64,000 bases of DNA, taken from the IMG/VR virus record IMGVR_UViG_3300042398_000686, positions 1 to 64,000 of that record. One strand, 5' to 3'. Shown here one piece after another: positions 58,791 to 64,000 of this stretch. The stretch comes from a virus. The translations under genes were made by a program, and so were the position numbers. Numbering within the stretch: position 1 is the first letter of the stretch; every line of letters starts with the position of its first letter. The notes under the pieces were generated by a model. The model searched no databases and was not told where the DNA came from. It saw only the letters and a list, made by a program, of their open reading frames with translations.

Positions 58791-61700
58791 TTATTGAGTT
58801 AAATTGATTCCTGCGTCAATTAATTGTTGTTTAGTATTAACTGTTATGACATCTATATTGTTTAAAACATTTTGTGCTATGTTTTGAGGGATTGAAAATC
58901 CATAAGATGTTTTTCCATTTGGTTTAATTAGGTTAACTATAATATTGGTTTCGTCATTTACACGTTTTAAGAAAATAATTTTAAAAAATTTATTACAACG
59001 ATCCTCAAAATACCCACTTATATCTTCTTTAGTTTGTATATAAACAATACCATTTCCACTATATATAATATTACTAACTGTGTATTCCAAGAAAGGTCCA
59101 TTTTCATCTATTACTTGAACAATAATTTTATCATTTTCTTGTAAAGCAAATGGATATAAAATATCTCCATATTCTAAATATAAATTAGCATATGATGAAG
59201 ATATTAAAGTATCTAACGGGTTAAATATATAATTAGTACTAAAGAAAGGGGATAACTGAGGTGATAGATAAAAAGAATTAGCAGCTTGATTAACACATAC
59301 AGACGAAGTTGTCACTAATAAAGAGTCATTAGTAGGAACTACCTGTAATATGCTATTATTAGTTCTAAGAAGAGAAGCTGTTACTGGGCCTACATTAGAT
59401 TCTACAAAAAATCTAAATCCAATTTTATCACCTACTACATAATTAAATTGGTCAATTTCTACTAGGAAATTTCTATTAAAGTTTAATGTTTGAGGTTGAG
59501 GTCCTGAAAATGGTCGTGATATAAATGTATATTTAGGAGTAGTAGGACTTCCTGGTATTCCTGACCCATCTTTTATCCAAATGGTCCCAGCAAAATAGCT
59601 TTGAATAGGAACATTATTTTGATCTATAAGTACAGGATTACCAACACCAACACCATCAATATCACTACCACCAATATCACTGTTAGAGGAGTCATCAAGA
59701 GCATTACCAATATAAACATAAACATTATAAGCAGAATATAGAGTATCTGCTAAAAACGTCTCCGTGCTTATTGGATTTGGGTTTATTCCATCATATGAAT
59801 ATAATATATACCCATTTAATAGTGTTTTATTTTGAGTAGGATCTGGTACGTATTGGGCCGGTCCTGAAAAATCTTCAAAAGAAGACAAAGTTCCATTATA
59901 GTAATTAGTTCTCATTTTAGCTGTTAAGCTTTGAGTACTTTCTGTTAACATACTTATACCTGAAGAGCCACTTTTCCATAATTGCATACTAGCTGTTAAT
60001 TCTGAGTTTAAAGGACCTTCTACAAAAATACTAAAATTGTATGTGAACATATAGTCCCCTTCTGTAGCTAATGTATAATATGAAGAAGTTAATACATTTC
60101 CAGCACCCGGACCAGTTCCAAAATTATAATATAATCCTAGATTGGAGTTAGGAGCCGTTAAACTAAACATATTCCAGACTTCATACTTATTTCCTGTTCC
60201 TAAATAACTTGAAGAAACATATTGGGTTGATGGATTTACTCCACCTGATACTATAAGACCTCCAGAGGGATATAGAGTAAAAAATCTATCAACAATTGCT
60301 GAGTTTCCTCCTCCTACAGTATTAAATATAGATTGTGATTCATAACTTGCAGATTCAAAACCAAACATGTAAAAAGTAGGGAAATAAGAATATCCACTTT
60401 CGTAAATAACTTTATTACCATTAGTTTGTGCTTGATTTGAATATTGTTGTGAATTAAATAAAGATACGTTTAATGAATTACCTGCTTTAAATGTGTTTTG
60501 TACTTCTTGCCAGTTTCTGTTTCTCTGGTTTAATTCAGTAAATCCTCCAACTTCATTAACTAGATATTTTAATTTAACATTTGATTTATAAGGTAATATA
60601 CTGTTTACAACTTCTGTAAATAATCCTAATTTTTTAGTATTATGAGTAATAACTGGAGATTGACCATATGCTACATCTCCTGGTGTCCATACATTATAAA
60701 ATCTACCAAATAATTGAACTCCATTATATCTTGAATTTACATGTGCATGTAAGCTTAAATATGAATCTTGTAGATCTACAGGTTCTTCAATAGAATATGA
60801 TGTAAAAACTCTTCCTAAACTATCAGTTGACATAATAGGAGTTAATTTTTTTCTAAAGCTAGATTCTAAACTTTTACTTACATTATTAAATAAAGCATTA
60901 AAACTTGAATTATAGAAAAAATTCTCATAAAATACGGCATTATAATCTAATATAAAATCAGTATTCCCACCCATAAACCCAGGAGGTACTACTCCTGCTG
61001 TATTGTTGACTAAATAAGGATTTATATTGTTTTCTTCAAAATATATGTAAGTATCAATAAATGAACCTGTAATTTCACCATTATAGTAAGCTACTTTATC
61101 TCCTGATAGATATTCGTAATATGGATCATATATAGGGATTATAGCAGCACCCGTTATAGCACCATCTAAATCTATCTGAACATTGGATACAGGTCTAGCT
61201 TCTGGTACTTTAGGGCGTTCTAATACTGGTGATTTAATAGATACCCCTGTCCAAGTATTACCTCTAGCAGGAGTAAAATCTTTAACCATTTTAAATAATG
61301 AATTGTCAAAGAATTGAATTAATCTAATAAACCCAGCATAGTCGAATCCTTCATTTGGATGTGTAAATGTTTGACCAAACCAATAATCTCTTTGGTATGA
61401 TAAAGAAGGATAATTATCTAAATATAAAGCTTGAGGATATGCTATATAGTCATCTATAACCCATGATGGGTTAGAAGCAGCTATAGAAGCAGATACAGCC
61501 TCATCTATTTGTGTTTGAGGTGAAAAAGATACATCAATAAAATGTAAATCTTGACTTTTAATTGCTCTAGATGATGTTGTAGTGGTTTCTAAACGTTTTA
61601 TAGGAGATAAAATACTTCCTGTGATGTTATTAGAACCAATTGATATTTTATCTGTTGTATATCCTTTTAAATCTTGGTAGTCGTTCATCCCACCATATTC

Positions 61701-63638
61701 TTTAATAGGAAGAATTGAACCAGTAATACCAAATAAGGTAATTAAGCCTTGTAAACCACCATGTGCACCTTTTCCTTTAAATAAGTAAGGTAAATTATGA
61801 TAAAGTCTTTTATAAGTATCTAGTACTAAATCTTTTCTAGGTACATTATTTAAAAAACTACTTGATGGTGAATAATCCCCATTATAACAAGGTCCTAAAT
61901 CTGTTACTGTAATTCCTGAAGTTAATGGTAAATAGCTTCCCGATATAGCGCATACTTCTGAAGTTCCATTAAATGGTGGTACGGATACAGCATCTGGGGT
62001 TCCATTACATGAGGTATAAGTTTGAAATAGAAAATTACCTGAGGTGTTAGTAAATCGGTAGCTAACACAATTAGGAGCAAAATCAACACTACCACTAAAT
62101 CCACCTACATTATAATCTAATACACTTTGGTTACCTTGAGAATTGTATAATTTCATCCCAAACGATTGTAACCAATCATATACTAAATCTTGAGATATAC
62201 CTTCATTTAGATTGTTATTATTATCCCATACATCTGTTAATTTATCTATATAAATCCAAACATTATCAAAATATTGACCTATCATTTCAACAAATACAAT
62301 ATATGGTAGATAATTGTCTGGATCATCTGTTATATATGATGGTATTGTGTTAACTAATATATCTTTATTTGTTAAATCAAACTCACCAGCTACTTCAATA
62401 GTATCGTTATACCAAGATTGAACTATAACTGATGATGAAGCATATAATGTGTATGGTTTTGTACTGTTAGATTTTGGATAAGGAGCAACGTTATAAATAA
62501 AATATGATCCTGATTCTAAAGCATATGTTGTTATACTTGAAGTTAAAGAACTAGAAGTATAGTATAAGTAAGTTTCAAATCCATCAAAACCACCTATTAC
62601 TGTATTTAAACTAGAACTTGCTCTTGTTACTTGATTTACTAAAGAAGCATTACTAGATGTTAATGGTGAAAGAGTACTAATTTCATATTGGTATCCTTCA
62701 ATTTCACCTATCTTATTTAAAAAATTATTTACTCTACTTGTAGCTGAACTGTAGTGAACAAATTCATTAAATGCACTATAATCTACATTTATATTTACAT
62801 TTTGATTTGTTAATGAATTTAATACGGCTTGATAAGATGAGCCTGTAAAAGATGTTACTAACTGATTTAAATTACTATATGGAGTAGGTACTACTTCTTT
62901 AATTTCTAAATCAATATCAAAATTAGGTCCTTTTAAAAAAGGTTGAGGAAGTGGAGTTGTTAACTTATCTAAATTAAGATCAAACACATAAGGATTAACA
63001 ATTTCTTCTACAATCCAAAATGTTGATTTTAAAGAAATATTAGCTGGTAATGGTTCATATAATTTAAATAATATGCTAACATTACCTGTTTGATCTACTT
63101 CACTTACTATATTTACAGCTACTACTTGATTATTATCACCGAAATTTAAAATAACATAGTAATAATAAGGAACATCAAGCTGTTTAGTAGCAAAATTTTC
63201 AGCTATGTCAATTAAGGCTTCATCAGTTAACTCAGTAGAATCTACACGTAATTCAGTTCTATCTGTAGATATTTGTTGAATAAACAATTGATTACTAAAT
63301 GGTTCACCTGATATTTTTCTAAAGAAATTATAACGAGATACAACTTCCCCAGACTCATATCCTAAATCCTGTATATCTTTAATAGGATCTATTTCAATAT
63401 CAGGAAGTAAGCTTTGTGAATATGCTGAATTGGATGGTAATTTATATGAATTATAATTGTAATCTGAATTAAGGATGTTTCCTCCTTGATCAAATAAAAA
63501 GTATTCAATATAATCCTGAGGTAAACCAAAGGTTTCCTGGTTTAAGATAGGATTAAGTAATTGTTCCTCTTGAGCAGTATAACGATTTATACGCTCAATA
63601 TCTGTAACTTGTCCTACTATTTTAATATTATCGGCCAT
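58791..63638 (-). CDS. Very large baseplate/tail structural protein (1615 residues)
   Basis: The protein starts ADNIKIVGQVTDIERINRYT. It contains an adaptor-like region about residues 450-660: VEMIGQYFDNVWIYIDKLTD, ISQDLVYDWLQSFGMKLYNS, and later YKRLYHNLPYLFKGKGAHGG with GLITLFGITGSILPIKEYGG. That layout resembles tail protein I/baseplate wedge proteins. The long rest is Ser/Asn/Tyr-rich beta structure. It lies upstream of two structural genes and an adhesin. A baseplate wedge to which fibres attach is likely. No single T4 gene can be named safely. Confidence 0.78.
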   Translation of the reverse strand: MADNIKIVGQVTDIERINRYTAQEEQLLNPILNQETFGLPQDYIEYFLFDQGGNILNSDYNYNSYKLPSNSAYSQSLLPDIEIDPIKDIQDLGYESGEVVSRYNFFRKISGEPFSNQLFIQQISTDRTELRVDSTELTDEALIDIAENFATKQLDVPYYYYVILNFGDNNQVVAVNIVSEVDQTGNVSILFKLYEPLPANISLKSTFWIVEEIVNPYVFDLNLDKLTTPLPQPFLKGPNFDIDLEIKEVVPTPYSNLNQLVTSFTGSSYQAVLNSLTNQNVNINVDYSAFNEFVHYSSATSRVNNFLNKIGEIEGYQYEISTLSPLTSSNASLVNQVTRASSSLNTVIGGFDGFETYLYYTSSSLTSSITTYALESGSYFIYNVAPYPKSNSTKPYTLYASSSVIVQSWYNDTIEVAGEFDLTNKDILVNTIPSYITDDPDNYLPYIVFVEMIGQYFDNVWIYIDKLTDVWDNNNNLNEGISQDLVYDWLQSFGMKLYNSQGNQSVLDYNVGGFSGSVDFAPNCVSYRFTNTSGNFLFQTYTSCNGTPDAVSVPPFNGTSEVCAISGSYLPLTSGITVTDLGPCYNGDYSPSSSFLNNVPRKDLVLDTYKRLYHNLPYLFKGKGAHGGLQGLITLFGITGSILPIKEYGGMNDYQDLKGYTTDKISIGSNNITGSILSPIKRLETTTTSSRAIKSQDLHFIDVSFSPQTQIDEAVSASIAASNPSWVIDDYIAYPQALYLDNYPSLSYQRDYWFGQTFTHPNEGFDYAGFIRLIQFFDNSLFKMVKDFTPARGNTWTGVSIKSPVLERPKVPEARPVSNVQIDLDGAITGAAIIPIYDPYYEYLSGDKVAYYNGEITGSFIDTYIYFEENNINPYLVNNTAGVVPPGFMGGNTDFILDYNAVFYENFFYNSSFNALFNNVSKSLESSFRKKLTPIMSTDSLGRVFTSYSIEEPVDLQDSYLSLHAHVNSRYNGVQLFGRFYNVWTPGDVAYGQSPVITHNTKKLGLFTEVVNSILPYKSNVKLKYLVNEVGGFTELNQRNRNWQEVQNTFKAGNSLNVSLFNSQQYSNQAQTNGNKVIYESGYSYFPTFYMFGFESASYESQSIFNTVGGGNSAIVDRFFTLYPSGGLIVSGGVNPSTQYVSSSYLGTGNKYEVWNMFSLTAPNSNLGLYYNFGTGPGAGNVLTSSYYTLATEGDYMFTYNFSIFVEGPLNSELTASMQLWKSGSSGISMLTESTQSLTAKMRTNYYNGTLSSFEDFSGPAQYVPDPTQNKTLLNGYILYSYDGINPNPISTETFLADTLYSAYNVYVYIGNALDDSSNSDIGGSDIDGVGVGNPVLIDQNNVPIQSYFAGTIWIKDGSGIPGSPTTPKYTFISRPFSGPQPQTLNFNRNFLVEIDQFNYVVGDKIGFRFFVESNVGPVTASLLRTNNSILQVVPTNDSLLVTTSSVCVNQAANSFYLSPQLSPFFSTNYIFNPLDTLISSSYANLYLEYGDILYPFALQENDKIIVQVIDENGPFLEYTVSNIIYSGNGIVYIQTKEDISGYFEDRCNKFFKIIFLKRVNDETNIIVNLIKPNGKTSYGFSIPQNIAQNVLNNIDVITVNTKQQLIDAGINLTQ

Positions 63639-63655
63639 TAACCATCAATTATTTA

Positions 63656-64000
63656 TTATTCAATTCTACCTGTTTGGGCTTCCAATGTAGCATTAGTTGT
63701 TTCGGCCTCCAACAGTTGTTGTCTTAAATCTGTTATTTCTTGTAATAAAGCTTGTATTTCATTATCATCTGATATTCTTACTCCCAAATACTCTGCTTCA
63801 CGTTCTAAAATAAATCTATGTGAATCTACATCTCCCTCTCTAGGTATTTCAGTAAATAATTCATCATATAATTCAAAAAAATTTTCTAAAGTTGTTTCAG
63901 GTGTTGTTGGTGGAACAGCATTAAGTTCACTAAATTGAGTATTAATTACTTTAGCAAACGTGTCTTTGTTATAAACTAAATTTCTAATTGGAATTACTTC
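63656..64000 (-). CDS. Partial structural gene entering from the right edge
   Basis: The last 114 residues of a gene that starts beyond the window. They read EVIPIRNLVYNKDTFAKVIN, then ENFFELYDELFTEIPREGDV, DSHRFILEREAEYLGVRISD and IQALLQEITDLRQQLLEAET. I recall this end in structural proteins of T4-like cyanophages (xxPxEGDxxSHRxILxxEADYLG). It ends in a coiled coil. It is probably a baseplate or tail component read just before the 1615-residue gene. Confidence 0.72.
   Translation of the reverse strand, partial: EVIPIRNLVYNKDTFAKVINTQFSELNAVPPTTPETTLENFFELYDELFTEIPREGDVDSHRFILEREAEYLGVRISDDNEIQALLQEITDLRQQLLEAETTNATLEAQTGRIE

Noticed and set aside
61922-62104. Minus-strand 60-codon frame inside the 1615-residue gene
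   Set aside because: It is out of frame within a well-supported long gene and has a low-complexity, Leu-rich product with no leader.

Overview
The window is one continuous block of late genes from a T4-like, contractile-tailed phage (myovirus). Every supported gene lies on the minus strand, so transcription runs from 64000 towards 1. The base composition is strongly AT-rich. Most genes have short A/T-rich leaders without a Shine-Dalgarno sequence. One secreted protein has a flavobacterial-looking signal peptide ending in SFSQ, and one adhesin carries a Fibrobacter/Bacteroidota-type FISUMP domain. Together these point to a Bacteroidota host, probably Flavobacteriia. The host is an inference from these signs.

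Layout in the direction of transcription: (1) 64000-53.3 kb holds baseplate and tail structural proteins, including a 1615-residue protein and two adhesins rich in Pro-Ser-Ile-Thr-Pro repeats. (2) 53.3-51 kb holds a GIY-YIG nuclease, a DnaG-type primase and a PD-(D/E)XK nuclease. (3) 51-37.6 kb is an accessory block: a DUF5661-type metalloprotease, several cysteine-rich small proteins, a 1021-residue protein, an exonuclease, an FAD-dependent oxidoreductase and a P-loop kinase. (4) 37.6-37 kb is a nested pair of membrane proteins, possibly for lysis. (5) 36.9-26.3 kb is the head block: large terminase (gp17), portal (gp20), head-assembly proteins, prohead protease (gp21), scaffold (gp22) and major capsid protein (gp23). 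(6) 26.3-15 kb holds a homing endonuclease, phoH, fibre-like proteins, a second homing endonuclease, a 1527-residue fibre with VGIGTTSP repeats, a methyltransferase and small structural proteins. (7) 14.9-4.1 kb is the neck block: gp13, then a set of adhesins and a chymotrypsin-like protease, then gp14 and gp15. (8) 3.5-0 kb holds the tail sheath (gp18), tail tube (gp19) and a gp26-type baseplate/tail-assembly protein.

Five observations stand out. The gp26-type gene ends on a run of seven T followed by an overlapping 86-codon frame with no start codon, which looks like a programmed frameshift. The gp15-type tail terminator is fused to a repeat stalk and a LamG-like domain. At least a dozen proteins of the head and accessory blocks begin with a short helix ending in Leu-x-Glu before a small residue, resembling T4 capsid-targeting peptides cut by gp21. 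A nine-base motif, reading ATATTTATA on the coding strand, lies 13-28 bases before many start codons and is probably the late promoter element. An FAD-dependent oxidoreductase of the COG2509 type sits among the late genes.

I saw no tRNA, CRISPR array, integrase, reverse transcriptase or lysozyme. All function calls come from reading motifs and recalling families. No searches were run.
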